In this document: positions 26,974 to 38,825 of the stretch, piece after piece
Layout: every line of letters starts with the position of its first letter
How positions within the stretch are numbered: position 1 is the first letter of the stretch
Source: Chloroflexota bacterium
Lineage (GTDB): Bacteria > Chloroflexota > Anaerolineae > Anaerolineales > Villigracilaceae
Reading direction: 5' to 3'
Length of the DNA stretch: 64,000 bases
Assembly: GCA_013112685.1 (NCBI GenBank)
Contig: JABFGC010000002.1
Span: forward strand, 1,746,902-1,810,901
Translations under genes and position numbers: made by a program
Notes under the pieces: model-generated
What the model was told of the DNA's origin: nothing
Databases searched by the model: none
Seen by the model: only the letters and a program-made list of their open reading frames with translations

Positions 26974-29900
26974 TTATGGCGTTGGCGTGGGTTCTGACTC
27001 AATCGGCAAATTTGGACACACCGCCTGATACGGCAACGCATCGCCAATATATTGATTCCATTCGGCGCGGGTGAGGTTGCGTGGCATGACCTTGCACGCA
27101 TTTGCAATCAAATCATCTGGAAGCCATTCCCAGACGCGAGCGGTGCCATCTTCACTTGCTGAGACCACATACTTCCCATCAGGACTGAATACCACGGTAT
27201 TCACAGATCCATCATGGGTCATGCGGGCTATTTCCTTCCCGCTTGCCGCTTCCCACACCCGCGCGGTATTATCCCCACTTCCCGACACCACATACTTCCC
27301 ATCAGGACTGAATACCACGGTATTCACAGATCCATCATGGGTCATGCGGGCTATTTCCTTCCCGCTTGCCGCTTCCCACACCCGCGCGGTATTATCCCCA
27401 CTTCCCGACACCACATACTTCCCATCAGGACTGAATACCACGGTATTCACAGATCCATCATGGGTCATACGGGCAACCTCGTCCCTTGTCGCAACTTCCC
27501 ACACGTGAACTGTGCCATCCAAACCTCCCAATACCACGTACAAGCCATCCGGGCTGAATGCACTGGAGGTTACCCCATCATCATGTGTCATACGAGCAAC
27601 CTCGTCCCCAGTCGCAACTTCCCACACGTGAGCTGTGCCATCCAAACCTCCCAATACCACGTACAAGCCATCCGGGCTGAATGAAACAGTGGACACTACA
27701 TTATCGTGGGTCATACGAGCAACCAAGCCTTCTGTCGCGGCTTCCCACACCCAGAGCCTGCTTGAATCCCACACCGGGGAAAAGCCGTACACCTCGTTCG
27801 TGTCATGATTACTTCCCACGATAATATATTTTCCATCAGGACTGAAGGCAACAGCGAACACTCCACCGTCATGGATCATGCGAGCCGTCTCGTTCCCTGT
27901 CAGAGTCTCCCACACCCGAGCTGTATCATCCCAACCTCCCGACACCACATACTTCCCATCGGGACTGAAGGCAACAGACATTACAGCAGAATCATGAACC
28001 ATACGAGCAACCTCGTCCCCTGTCGCGGCTTCCCACACCCGAGCTCTGTGTTGTCAAAACTTCCCGATATCACGTATAAGCCATCCGGGCTGAATGCAAT
28101 AGGGCCCACCTCACCATCATGAGTCATGCGTGCCACCTCGTTCCATGTTACGGCTTCCCACACCCGAGCCGTGCCGTCAGAACTTCCCGAGACGACATAT
28201 TCGCCGTTGGGGCTGAAGGCAACAGAGGATACACCCGCATCATGAGTCATGCGTGCAACCTCGTTCCCCGTCTCGGCTTCCCACACCCGAGCTGTGCCAT
28301 CCTTACTTCCTGAGACGACATATTTGCCGTCGGGACTGAAGGCAACAGAGGATACACTATCACCATGGGTCATGTTCGCAACCCTGTTCCCTCCTTCGGC
28401 CCCCCATACCCCCCATACCCGAGCTGTGCCATCCCAACTTCCCAACACCACGTACCTGCCATCTGGGCTGAATGCAACAGTGGACACTACATTATCGTGG
28501 GTCATACGAGCAATCTCGTTCCCCGTCGCGGCTTCCCACACCCGGAGCTTGCCATACACCCAGGGATTGCCATAATTACCTCCCGAGACGACATATTTGC
28601 CGTTGGGGCTGAAGGCAACCGAGTCTACACCACCGTCATGGGTCATGCGAGCGATCTCATTCCCTGTCATAGCCTCCCACACCCGAGCAGTGCTATCCTG
28701 ACTCCCCGAGACTACATACTTGCCATTCGCGTTGATTGCAATGGAGATCACCCCATCATGATGAGTCATGCGAGCGATTTCGTTTCCAGTCGCGGCTTCC
28801 CACACCCGAGCTGTGCCATCCCAACTTCCCGATACCACATATAAACCGTCCGGGCTGAACGCAACAGTGGACACTGCATCATCATGGATCATACGAGCAA
28901 TCTCGTTCCCCGTTGCGGCTTCCCATACCCGAGCTATGCCATCCCAACTTCCCGATACCACGTACAAACCGTCCGGGCTGAATGCAACAGTGGACACTTC
29001 ATCATCATGGATCATGTGAGCAATCTCGTTCCCCGTCGCGGCTTCCCATACCCGAGCTGTGCCGTCAGAACTTCCCGAGACGATATATTTGCCGTCGGGA
29101 CTGAAGGCAACAGAGGATACACCTGCATCATGAGTCAAACTGATAATTGGAAGGACGAGATGGTTGCTCTGCAATATTCTTGCTGAGTCAATTAAGGGAA
29201 ATAATTTCATGGATTGTATTGCCAGCAACACAGCAGTCGGTTCACTTATATCATTTTTGGCAATAATCGATTGAGCTTGTGTCACCAGTTGACGCGACAG
29301 CGCAATTTTGTATTGTTCCTCAGCATTCATCTGCGCGGTTGCAGCAATATCTGCATTTGCCTGCGCTGTTCCTGCATTACTTTCTGCTTTCTGCGCATTA
29401 GCATTAGACTCGTTGCTCTTCACTAATCCAAAGCTCCCCAACACTAAAAATATCACCGCCGCCGCAATGGACGCAAACACCGTATATCGTAATCTTCGTT
29501 CCCGTTCCCTCTGTTCCCTGTTCCTCAACCCCACACACCCCTTCAAATACGCTTGCTCGACTTCCGTCAACCGATAGCGTGAATCCTGAGCCAGCAAGAG
29601 CGCCTCATCCAACTTCACCCAGCGGGAATTGAGCAGGGATTCGTGCCTGCCTGACCTGTCCCATTCCTTCGCGGACTCGCTCACCCTTTCGCGCAGACGC
29701 AAATTATCTCGATCCTCATTCAACCAACTCTGCAATCTCTTCCAGTGGCGAATAAGCGCTTCGTGCGCCACTTCCACTTCAGTCTTGTCTTCATTGACCG
29801 TCTTCACAACCAGACGCGCGTTTGCCAGTTTGTCGAGCAATAGGGTGATGGAAGCAGCGTCGCGACCAGAGGGAATAAGATCGCCGAGCAGGATGCGTCT

Positions 29901-31181
29901 GCGGGTGTCGCGTTCTTCGTCGCCATCGTCGAGGCGCGTGAGGCGCAGGAAAATATCGCGCAGCGCTTCCTGCTCAGGCTTGGAGCAATCCGCGTAGACT
30001 TGCTCCGCCGTGCTGGTGATCGCCTGCTTTACTCTGCCAAAGGCGCGGTATTCCGACGCGCGCAGGTTGCGTCCATGACGCCGGTTCCACAGTTCCCACA
30101 GCGCGTGCTGCAAAAGCGGCATGGCGCCAGGCTCGCCCGCCACGTCGTCGAGAATCTGTTGGCTGAGGTCTGCTTCAAAACGCAAGCCCGTCGCGCCCGC
30201 CTGCCCCTCCATCGCGCGGCGCAGTTCGTTCACATCCATCGGCGGGACGATCTCCAGGTGGTTTTGAATCTCCGCGCTCAACGTCCGATACGCGCCCACT
30301 TCAGAGAGGAAATCGGAGCGCAGGGTCAGGATAATTCGCGCGCGGGACGATTCATCCAGCAGACGCGCGATGAATTCTTTGCGGGTAGATTCGTCACGCG
30401 TGAGGGTGAACAACTCCTCGAATTGATCCGCCACGAGTAGGGACTTGCCTCGCGTGGAGTCCAACGCATCAAGCGGATTTGTCCCGGGGCGGATGATTGC
30501 ATAATCGAGATCGAGCGCGGGAATCATGCCTGCCATCACCAGCGATGATTTGCCGCTTCCTGACGCGCCGAGAACGGCGAGAAACGAATGAGCCTGAATC
30601 TTCCCGACGAGTTTCTGCGTCAACTCCTCGCGCCCAAAGAAGAATTCGCTGTCCTCAGGGCGGAAGGACTCCAAGCCGCGAAACGGAGATCGAGCATCAT
30701 ACTTGGGCGCTTCCTCGCCGAGGCACAAGGCATTGAAAGAAATATCCACCGCTTCGAGACAGACACCGTTAATCGCAGCCAGCGCTTCGACCCTTTCCTT
30801 ACGCGCAGGTTCGCTGAGCGATTGGATTTCTACTTTCAAGGTGGAGCGTAGACGCCCGACCTGTTCTTTATAATGCGGAAGCAAGACCGGCGCGCGGTTC
30901 GGTAACAGTTTATCCAGCCGCCGCAGCCCAGACGCAATCTCTTCGTTCATCAGATCACGGTCAAGATTCCCCAGCATGGGACGCGCATTGAGCCGATCCA
31001 GCGTTTCAGCCGTTAGTTGAATTACTTGTACATTGTTCCCACTACCGACAGTAAGCACGGAATTATTGACATTTCCACCGATGGAGATTTCCCCGCTGAC
31101 AAGCAATCGCTTGAGCAGTTCAACGTCTTCTTCAGACGCTGTTCCATTGAGAAGTTTTAGAAGTGCATTGTTCTTGTCCAT
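26974..31181 (-). CDS. STAND NTPase with about 16 WD40 repeats (one frameshift)
   Basis: About 1,400 aa. ATG 31181 (MDKNNALLKLLNG) has GGAG five bases upstream. A short N-terminal region (residues 1-60) includes GNVNNSVLTVGSGNNVQVI, found in trypco/EAD-like adaptor regions. A nSTAND1-type NTPase follows (Walker A GASGSGKSSLV near 210, Walker B SLLVADQFEELF near 255). Next come a transmembrane helix (FASIAAAVIFLVLGSFGLV), an Ala/Asn-rich coiled stretch, and 16 WD40 units (DGxARVWEAATGNEIARMTHD). Frame changes once near 28045 at GAGCTC; the repeat on both sides is intact. Such proteins act as sensors or scaffolds; role unproven. Confidence 0.85.
27178..27461. repeat. Near-identical 123-bp tandem WD40 units
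   Basis: Units starting about 27178, 27301 and 27424 repeat with a 123-bp period; the first two are almost base-for-base identical, unlike the more diverged repeats further right. This points to recent duplication of WD40 blades within the gene. Confidence 0.8.
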
Positions 31182-31239
31182 ACTGGCTCCGTTTGAAACC
31201 ATCACAACCCTGCTTACTTGGTTCTTCAATTATATAAAA

Positions 31240-31270
31240 GACCCTAAAGGTCTCGGAGACCTTTAGGGTC
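31240..31270. terminator. Perfect hairpin after the AOR gene
   Basis: GACCCTAAAGGTC-TCGGA-GACCTTTAGGGTC: a 31-bp palindrome in the 95-bp gap between the AOR stop at 31277 and the STAND start. It fits a terminator of AOR. The centre GTCTCGGAGAC matches the hairpin at 16642. A TATAAT on the minus strand at 31234-31229 could serve the STAND gene. Confidence 0.6.
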
Positions 31271-31276
31271 TAATTC

Positions 31277-33110
31277 TTAACTCACCGGCAATCCCAACTC
31301 TTCCAATTTCTCCTTGGTGGGATACCCCTTCTCATCCCAGCCGCGCAGTTTGTAGAACTCGGGCAACATCTTGTCGAGTTCGACCACTTTGCCCTTGGCG
31401 GGACCGTCGGGAAGCGGCTCGTGCAACATGCGGTGCGGGAGCGTGTCGTGTTCGGGACCCGAACCCGCCTTGATGAGGAACATGCGCTCAAGGTTGTACA
31501 CGCGCTCGGCGGCTTTGAGCACTTCTTCGGGAGTGTAGCCCGCGCCGGTGGTGAGATTCATCATGTCGGCGAGACGCACGGGCCAGACCATGCGTTCCTT
31601 GCTGAAGACGTAACGAATGGCAAGGAACACGCACAAACCGGAACTGTCAATCAGCGCAAACGAATCTTCGAAGTGCTTGACGAGTTCTGGCTTGCCTTCG
31701 GTGGTGAGCGGGTTTTCCTTCACCGGCACACCGAAGACCTCTTCGTAGGCGACGTCGCCTTCCATGTGCGAGGCGCCCTTGTTGGACGTGGCGTACAACA
31801 AGCCCATGCCCTGCGAGCCGCGCGGATCGTAACCGGGGAATTCCTGCTTGCGCGCCGTGACCGCAATTTCGGGATGACCGTATTTTTCACACAAGCGGTA
31901 ACTGCCTTCGGCAAGGTCATTGCCAAAGCCTTCGCGGCGCGCCATTTTATGAATCATCGCGATCATCGCATCATGGTCGCCGAAGCGCAACGGCATCCCG
32001 ATCACGTCTTCGGAGATGTATCCTTTTTCGTACATTTCCATCGCGGCGGCAATCGTCATGCCGGTCGTGATGGTGTCCATACCGTATTCGTTGCACAGGT
32101 AATTCGCCTTGGTGAGCGCTGCGAGATTGCTCACGCCGCAGCCCGTGCCAAGCGATGAAATCGTCTCGTATTCGGGACCCTCGCCCTTGCCTTTGTACGG
32201 ACCATCCGGCACTTCGGTCAATCGTCCGCACGAGATGGGACAGCGATAACACGGCACATTCTTGATGAGGTATTGTTCTTTCAACGCCACACCGTCCACT
32301 TTATCGGCGTGTTCGAAGGTACCTTGCAAAAAGTTGCGCGTGGGCAGAATGCCGAGCGTGTTGGTCACTTGCGGCACATACGCCGTGCCGTAAATGCGCA
32401 GGTTCGAACCTTTCTTGATGTCCACGCCCACGTTCTTGGAGGTGTCCACGCTGATGTCGCGCATCGCATCGGGGTTGAACAGCGGCGGGTTCTTGTTCCC
32501 CATCGCCACCACCGCTTTGAGATTCTTCGACCCCATCACCGCGCCCACGCCCGAGCGAGCCGCCGCGCGATTCTTGTCGTTCATAATCGCCGCCATGAGG
32601 GCGAGATTCTCTCCCGCCGGTCCAATGCAGGCGACGCGCGCTTCGGGATGAGTCTCCACTTTGAGGATGTCCGTCGTTTCGGGCACTTCCTTCCCCCAAA
32701 CATGCGCCGCAGACCGGACTTCGACCTGGTCCTCGTTCACCCAAAGATATACCGGCTCCGAGGCTTTCCCCTCAAAGATGTACATATCGAAACCTGTGCG
32801 CTTCATCCAGGTTGGGAAGTCGCCGCCCGAGTTGGAGTGCGCCAGCGCGCCGGTGAGCGGAGACTTGGTCACGACCATGTAGCGGTTTCCCGTCGGTGCA
32901 GGAGTCGCAGTCAGCGGGCCCCGTGGCGAAGATGAGCAGGTTCTCCGGCGAGAGCGGGTCAACGGCAGGGTCCATTTCTTTATAAAGATAATGGATCGCC
33001 CATCCGCGCCCGCCGAGGTAATCACGCGCGATTTTTGGGTCAACGTCTTCGGCGGTGACTTTTCGTGTGGTGAGGTTGATGCGTAGAATTTTGAGGTGCC
33101 AGCCGTACAT
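31277..33110 (-). CDS. aor: Aldehyde:ferredoxin oxidoreductase (tungsten enzyme), one frameshift
   Basis: About 610 aa. It oxidises aldehydes to acids with ferredoxin using a tungsto- or molybdo-bispterin and a [4Fe-4S] cluster. Start MYGWHLKILRINLTTRKV is typical. The frame changes near 32921 at GGGCCCC; one fewer C restores FATGPLTATPAPTGNRY. Cluster ligands: CYRCPISCGR (C-x2-C-x3-C) and a later Cys in SSGLCVF. Pterin-binding parts include SGVGAVMGSKNLKAV. A MoaD-like gene precedes it across a palindromic repeat, a frequent neighbour of AOR genes. Confidence 0.9.
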
Positions 33111-33125
33111 GTTTTCTCCTTATAA

Positions 33126-33245
33126 GGTGGTCGAGTAAAGCGGGTGCATTTTCCGCTCATATCGAGACCACCGATTAGCATAATGTAATTCGTTAAACTG
33201 GTGGTCTCGATACGCCTTCGGCTTCACCTCAGGCTACTCGACCAC
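33126..33245. repeat. Large palindromic repeat between moaD-like gene and aor
   Basis: GGTGGTCGAGTA at the left pairs with TACTCGACCACC at the right, and TCGAGACCACCGATTAG with CTGGTGGTCTCGA inside. It is a nested REP-like element of about 120 bp, filling the gap within what looks like one transcription unit. Confidence 0.7.
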
Positions 33246-33257
33246 CGGAGTTGATAA

Positions 33258-33497
33258 TCATCCGCCGGCAATGGCGGAAAATGCCGTGACCACATCGCCT
33301 TCCTGCAAAGGCGTGTTCATGTCAACCGTTAAACCATTTAAAACAATCACACTGGAATCATCAAGAGGGATGCCGAAACGGGAAATGGCGTCGTGAACGG
33401 TTGTGCCGTCCGGGACCTCGATTTCGATCATCCCATTCTTTGAGGCGGGCGGAAGGTGATCACGATAGTTGCCGATCATCTTGATGTGGATCATCAT
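33258..33497 (-). CDS. MoaD/ThiS-like sulfur carrier protein
   Basis: 79 aa, ubiquitin-like fold, ending in the required Gly-Gly (SAIAGG). Motifs: VPDGTTVHDAISRFGI and VIVLNGLTVDMNTPLQEGD-VVTAFSAIAGG. MoaD-like proteins carry thiocarboxylate sulfur for pterin dithiolene synthesis, and AOR-linked copies are thought to serve the tungsten cofactor. Start ATG 33497 lies 2 bp after the hicA stop, so translation may be coupled. Confidence 0.85.
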   Translation of the reverse strand: MMIHIKMIGNYRDHLPPASKNGMIEIEVPDGTTVHDAISRFGIPLDDSSVIVLNGLTVDMNTPLQEGDVVTAFSAIAGG

Positions 33498-33499
33498 GG

Positions 33500-33724
33500 T
33501 CACTTTGTCTCAAACAGGGAACGAGGTAAACCAGACTGTCTGATAATACCAAGCAACGTACCCGATCTCAACTCATCGTGATTTGGGACGGGGACGGTAA
33601 TTGTAGAGTTTCCTATTTGTTTCTGCATGATGATATGACTTCCCTTCTGGCGAACCTTTCGAAAGCCATTTTGTTCCAATATTTTGCACAATTCCCTGCC
33701 TGAAAGTATTCGCAATTTGGGCAT
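33500..33724 (-). CDS. hicA: HicA toxin (mRNA interferase)
   Basis: 74 aa with a dsRNA-binding fold. The catalytic His lies in RQKGSHIIM, and the tail VPVPNHDELRSGTLLGIIRQSGL is typical of HicA. It begins 3 bp after hicB, an order (hicB first) seen in part of the family. It cleaves mRNA when free of HicB. Confidence 0.9.
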   Translation of the reverse strand: MPKLRILSGRELCKILEQNGFRKVRQKGSHIIMQKQIGNSTITVPVPNHDELRSGTLLGIIRQSGLPRSLFETK

Positions 33725-33727
33725 GTA

Positions 33728-33988
33728 CTACATCCGAGCAATTAGTTTTGATTTTGCAGAACGCACAACAGGCATGAGAGGCATAATATAAGTTTGTTTC
33801 TTCAAACGTCGTTTTATTTCCGAAGGGGACGCCGCTTCAAAGAATAATTCAACCGCTTCAAGAAGATTTGCACGGGCTTCTTCGATGGTTCTTCCCTGGC
33901 TCACAACATCCACTTCGGGGCAGGTGGCAACGAACCAATCTTGATCACGTTCGATAACGGCGGTTAATTGAACAGGTTTTTCACTCAT
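33728..33988 (-). CDS. hicB: HicB antitoxin
   Basis: 86 aa from ATG 33988. Partial RNase H-like HicB fold: LTAVIERDQDWFVATCPEVDVVSQGRTIEEARANL in segments, where the family shows E.D...va.cPe..g..sqG.t.eEA..nl. The short C-terminal tail lacks an evident DNA-binding domain. It pairs with the adjacent HicA. Confidence 0.88.
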   Translation of the reverse strand: MSEKPVQLTAVIERDQDWFVATCPEVDVVSQGRTIEEARANLLEAVELFFEAASPSEIKRRLKKQTYIMPLMPVVRSAKSKLIARM

Positions 33989-34072
33989 TTTGTCTCCGGT
34001 TTCCGTAGCAATTATAAGCCATCTTTTACGGTCGGATTGGCAATCCAGCCTGCACGGGCTTACAATAACCCC

Positions 34073-34517
34073 ATGAAACGACAACTTCCCTATCACGGCT
34101 GGTGTTTTGTGTGCGGGAACGAAAATCCGCACAGTATCGGTATGACCTGGTGGGTGGACGACGACGGGGTAATGACCTCCGAGTTCACGTTGAATGAAGC
34201 GCAGCGGGGGCCCGCCCGGTCACGCGCACGGCGGGGCGTCCGCCGCAATTTTGGATGAGGCGATGGGGCTGGTGGTCTGGGCGGCAGGGCATAAAGTGGC
34301 GGCGGTCAACATCGAGATCAACTATCACAAGCCGCTTCCACTCCACCAGCCGCTGACCCTCGAAGCGCGCATCACCCAAACCGACGAGCGGAAAATCTTC
34401 TCGACAGGTGAAATTCGACTGGCAGATTCAACCATCGCCGTGAGCGGACGCGGGATCTACGTCGCCGCGCCGCAACTGTTCGAGCAGGTCACGTTGGGCA
34501 AATCAAAAAAGGGATGA
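34073..34517 (+). CDS. Hotdog-fold thioesterase (PaaI-like), one frameshift
   Basis: About 147 aa. N-terminal MKRQLPYHGWCFVCGNENP-HSIGM and the rest GPPGHAHGGASAAILDEAMG join near 34208 within GGGGGCCC; the HGG segment with the following Asp-Glu is the acyl-CoA thioesterase active region. It is divergent from hicBA and overlaps the next lipoprotein gene by 4 bp. Confidence 0.82.
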
Positions 34518-34972
34518 AAAAAGTTCTTTTCCTTTTTCTTTTACACTTTGTGATAAGTGCATGTGTTCCTGTGCCTACAGCGGAGCCGACCGCCACCGCT
34601 TACGCCCCCTATCGCATCACGCCGGAGGATAATCCCTACGCGCCGCAGACCAGCGACCTGGGAATGCAAATCGCCAGTGTGACGATTACCTCTGTTAGCC
34701 TTTTGGAGCGCCTCGACCTGACGCCGCCGCGCGTGGCGGTGAGCATCCTGGGTTCAATGCCGAGTGTGTGCAACGAACTGCGGATCAACGTCAACCTGCC
34801 GGACGAAAACTACCGCATCTTCATCGAAATGTACAGCCTAGTAAACCCGGACGTGCAATGCGACAACGTCTTCCAGCAATTCGAAGCCAGCGTTCTGTTA
34901 GGCACGTATTCGAGCGGGAGATATACGGTCTGGATCAATGAGGGACTCGTTGGGGATTTTGTCTCCTATTAG
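34514..34972 (+). CDS. Lipoprotein, paralogue of the next gene
   Basis: 152 aa with a lipoprotein signal (FLFLLHFVISAC, Cys at about 17) and a Pro/Thr linker. A beta-rich domain follows with two Cys (SVCNELRINVNLP, DVQCDNVFQQFEASVLLG) and ends SSGRYTVWINEGLVGDF. It shares this pattern with the gene at 35020. Function unknown. Confidence 0.75.
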   Translation: MKKVLFLFLLHFVISACVPVPTAEPTATAYAPYRITPEDNPYAPQTSDLGMQIASVTITSVSLLERLDLTPPRVAVSILGSMPSVCNELRINVNLPDENYRIFIEMYSLVNPDVQCDNVFQQFEASVLLGTYSSGRYTVWINEGLVGDFVSY

Positions 34973-35019
34973 GAACATTTCCGGGTTACATTCCGTTAAA
35001 CAAGAATGAAGGAGATACC

Positions 35020-35508
35020 ATGAAACACCTGGTTTACCTATCCATTACCCTGGCACTCATCCTCGCGGCGTGCGCCCCTGCCGCCGATGGACCGGACGCC
35101 AGCGACTCGCCTGTCAGTTATCCGAATGTCAGTTACCCAAACAGCGGAGAAAACCCACCTGTGCCGCCCGCAGACGACTACGCTCCCCGCCCGGAAGATG
35201 CTTCGCTCACGCGCGGTCCTGCCTATGTGGATTCGACGGACCTGCTGACCCTCGAAAGTTATCCCTTGCAGTTTATGCTTCAGTTGAAGGGCAGCCTGCC
35301 CACGCCCTGCCACGCATTGAGAGTCGCCGTCAGCGCGCCGGATGCGCAAAACAAAGTGATGGTGGACGTCTACTCGGTGAGCGACCCGAACATGATGTGC
35401 GCGCAGATGTTGAAATCCTTCGAAGTCAACATCCCGCTGGGCAGTTTCCCCGCAGGGAAGTATACGTTGTGGGTGAACGGAAGTCAGGTTGCCGAGTTTG
35501 ACGCATAA
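35020..35508 (+). CDS. Lipoprotein, paralogue of the preceding gene
   Basis: 162 aa. Signal LALILAACAPA gives a lipobox Cys. A linker has a repeated SYPNVSYPNS unit. The C-terminal domain repeats the neighbour's layout (TPCHALRVAVSAPDAQ, MMCAQMLKSFEVNIPLG, GKYTLWVNGSQVAEF), so the pair arose by duplication. GGAG lies before ATG 35020. Confidence 0.75.
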   Translation: MKHLVYLSITLALILAACAPAADGPDASDSPVSYPNVSYPNSGENPPVPPADDYAPRPEDASLTRGPAYVDSTDLLTLESYPLQFMLQLKGSLPTPCHALRVAVSAPDAQNKVMVDVYSVSDPNMMCAQMLKSFEVNIPLGSFPAGKYTLWVNGSQVAEFDA

Positions 35509-35526
35509 CCGTTGAATGCGAAGTAA

Positions 35527-35555
35527 AAACGAGCCGGGCAGTTCCCGGCTCGTTT
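35527..35555. terminator. Bidirectional terminator
   Basis: AAACGAGCCGGG (35527-35538), loop CAGTT, CCCGGCTCGTTT (35544-35555), followed by CTTT. It lies between the converging lipoprotein and ABC transporter genes. Confidence 0.85.
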
Positions 35556-35557
35556 CT

Positions 35558-36316
<759 letters not shown>

Positions 36317-36351
36317 GAACTTGTTCCTGTTTCCTGGTATCGGGCGTGCTG

Positions 36352-37569
36352 TTAACGTTCACCCACACCCAGCGCAACCTCCAGCCGCTGACTGAGATAA
36401 GCCATAAAGTAACTAAACAGCCAGTAGATCGCCGTGACGAACAAATACGCCTCCCGCTGCAGACCGATGAACTGCGGCTGCGACACGATGCTTTTCGCAA
36501 TCCCAAGCAGGTCCAGCAAGCCGACGATCGCCACCAGCGATGTGTCCTTGTACAAGGCGATGAACTGCCCGACCAAAACCGGGATGACGTTGCGAAGCGC
36601 CTGCGGGAGGATGATGAACATGGTGGATTGAACGCCGCTCAACCCCAGCGCGTGCGCCGCCTCATACTGCCCGTACGGGATGGCTTGCAATCCGCCGCGG
36701 ATGTTCTCCGCCTGGTAGGCGGCTGTGAACAGGACGATGCCGACCATCGCGCGCAGGACGCGGTCAATGCTCATGCCGGCGGGCAAAAACAAGGGCAGCA
36801 TCACCTGCGCCATGAACAGGATCGTCACCAGCGGGACGCCTCGAATCAGTTCGATGTAGGCGATGCTCACCCAGCGGACGATGGGCAGGGGCGAACGGCG
36901 TCCCAGAGCCAGCAGAATGCCCAGCGGAAACGAGAAAAGAATGCCCACGACGGTTAGAAGAAACGTGAGCAGCAATCCGCCCCACAAATTGGATGGCACA
37001 ACCGGGACCGCGCCCTCCGGGGAATTCAACCCGCGCACGATCAGGATGACGAGGGGAAAATAAAGAATCCAGAGATTGATGACCGTCCGCTGGAGGCGCT
37101 TGCCGCCCAGCCGCCCCAGCCCGAAACCAGCCAGGGCAACGATGTCCAACGCGATCAACTGTCCGCGCGAAGCCGATGCGCTCATTGAGGGGAGGAACGC
37201 CAACCCCAGCGTGGAAATCAAAAAGAGGAGTCCCCATATCCGGTAGCCGCGTATCCACACGCCCCACGAAAGCCCGCCCACAGCCGCCAGCAGATGCAGG
37301 CACAGCCAGATGCGCCAAACCTGTTCGATCGGGTATTGACCCACCATCAAAAGGCGGATGTTGACGAGGATGACCTCCCAGCGCGCCTGCTCGATTGCCC
37401 AGGTTATCGCGGGTTTGCCGATGGCATAAATGATGCCCACCGTCAGGAAAGTCAGGAGCGCGTTATACCAGGTATTGAAAAGGTTCTTATAGATCCAGCC
37501 GAGCAGGGTATAGCGTTCAATGGGAGGCGGGAGGACGTTGTTGGCGGGTGCAGTCGCAGACCGGTTCAT
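36352..37569 (-). CDS. aapM: Amino acid ABC transporter permease (AapM type)
   Basis: 405 aa, with about eight or more helices. Length and the extended N-terminal half match AapM/BztC rather than the shorter GlnP. The permease EAA-like loop is [29 protein letters not shown] in segments, then [21 protein letters not shown]. The stop of the upstream permease abuts its start. Confidence 0.88.
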   Translation of the reverse strand: MNRSATAPANNVLPPPIERYTLLGWIYKNLFNTWYNALLTFLTVGIIYAIGKPAITWAIEQARWEVILVNIRLLMVGQYPIEQVWRIWLCLHLLAAVGGLSWGVWIRGYRIWGLLFLISTLGLAFLPSMSASASRGQLIALDIVALAGFGLGRLGGKRLQRTVINLWILYFPLVILIVRGLNSPEGAVPVVPSNLWGGLLLTFLLTVVGILFSFPLGILLALGRRSPLPIVRWVSIAYIELIRGVPLVTILFMAQVMLPLFLPAGMSIDRVLRAMVGIVLFTAAYQAENIRGGLQAIPYGQYEAAHALGLSGVQSTMFIILPQALRNVIPVLVGQFIALYKDTSLVAIVGLLDLLGIAKSIVSQPQFIGLQREAYLFVTAIYWLFSYFMAYLSQRLEVALGVGER

Positions 37570-38755
37570 TCAGCGCTCCACAAAACGGATACGGCGGTTG
37601 TACCAGTTCATGAACATCGAAGTCAGCAGGCTTATGGAAAGATAAATCGCCATGACCAGCGCGATCACTTCCACGGCGCGCCCGCTTTGATTCAGAATCG
37701 TGCCCGAGACGGAGAACAAGTCGGGGTAGCCAATGGCGACAGCCAGCGAGGAGTTTTTGGTCAGGTTGAGGTAGTGACTGGTCAGCGGCGGGATGATGAC
37801 CCGCAGCGCTTGGGGAAAGACCACCAGCCGAAGGATTTGGAAGCCGTTGAGTCCGATTGCCTTCGCCGCCTCGACCTGCCCTTTCGGGACAGACTGAATC
37901 CCGGCGCGCACCACATCGGCGATGAAGGCGGAGGTATAGATGGCAAGACCGGAAAGCAGCGCCATGAACTCCGGCGACAATTGCTTCCCCCCGACGATCC
38001 GCAAGCCCTGCACCGCCGGCGCATCCAGACTCAGAGCCGGGCTGGGAAGCGCAAACCAGCCAATCACAGCCACGAGGAGAAAGATCACCAGACTCCACCA
38101 CCACACCAGGGAGTGCGCCCCGTGCGCCGCCCGTACCACGTCCACCCGGCGGTCGCCAGCAGAGCCAGAGCCAGCCCGACCCCCAGAATGAACAGATAAG
38201 ACGGATACGTCTCGGTCGGGATTCCCCACGGGACGGCTATGCCGCGATTGGTCAGCAAAGTGGGACCGGGCAGCGTAAGCGCCTGGTTGATGCGCGGAAA
38301 TTTCAGGAAGACGCCCGTGTACCACAGGATCAACAACACGAGCAGGGGGACGTTTCTCAGGAATTCGATGTAAATTCGCGCAATGGATTGAACAAGGATG
38401 TTTTGCGAGAGCCGCGCAACGCCGAAGACGACCCCGATCAGCGTGGCAAGGGCAATGCCCAAAACGCTGACCAGCGCCGTGTTCAGCAAACCGACTTGAA
38501 AAGCGCGCAGGTAGGTCGAACTGCGGTCGTAAGAGATAAGGTACTCGCCGATGTCGAACCCCGCTGTGAGGCGCAGGAAGGAAAAAACCCAGCGCCAGTC
38601 CCTGTTGCTGCAGGGCGCACCAGCATGTTGCGCGCCAAATAGCCAAAGAACAGGATCAGGAGGATTGCGAAGACCGCCTGGGCAAAGATGCGCTGGAAGC
38701 GCACGTCCCGCCATAAAGGGATGCCGCTTCGCACGTGCGAGGCTTGGTTTTCCAT
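37570..38755 (-). CDS. aapQ: Amino acid ABC transporter permease (AapQ type), frameshifted
   Basis: About 395 aa. Three frames must be joined, near 38600, 38580 and 38105, after which it reads as AapQ/BztB: N-term MENQASHVRSGIPLWRDVRF, then GFDIGEYLISYDRSSTYLRA, FLRNVPLLVLLILWY, and the EAA-like loop FIADVVRAGIQSVPKGQVEA. Indels lie at CTGCAG, a T6 run and a C run, which suggests consensus errors. It sits between the binding protein and aapM. Confidence 0.85.
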
Positions 38756-38825
38756 AATCCGGCGAATCTCCTATGAGGTCAGGGCAACCGACCTGGTTGC
38801 CCTGACCATGAGATATACGGACGGT

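Noticed and set aside
27071..29186. Plus-strand open frames with regular internal repeats opposite the WD40 gene
   Set aside because: The repeats mirror the WD40 units of the minus-strand gene; the proteins have no other support.
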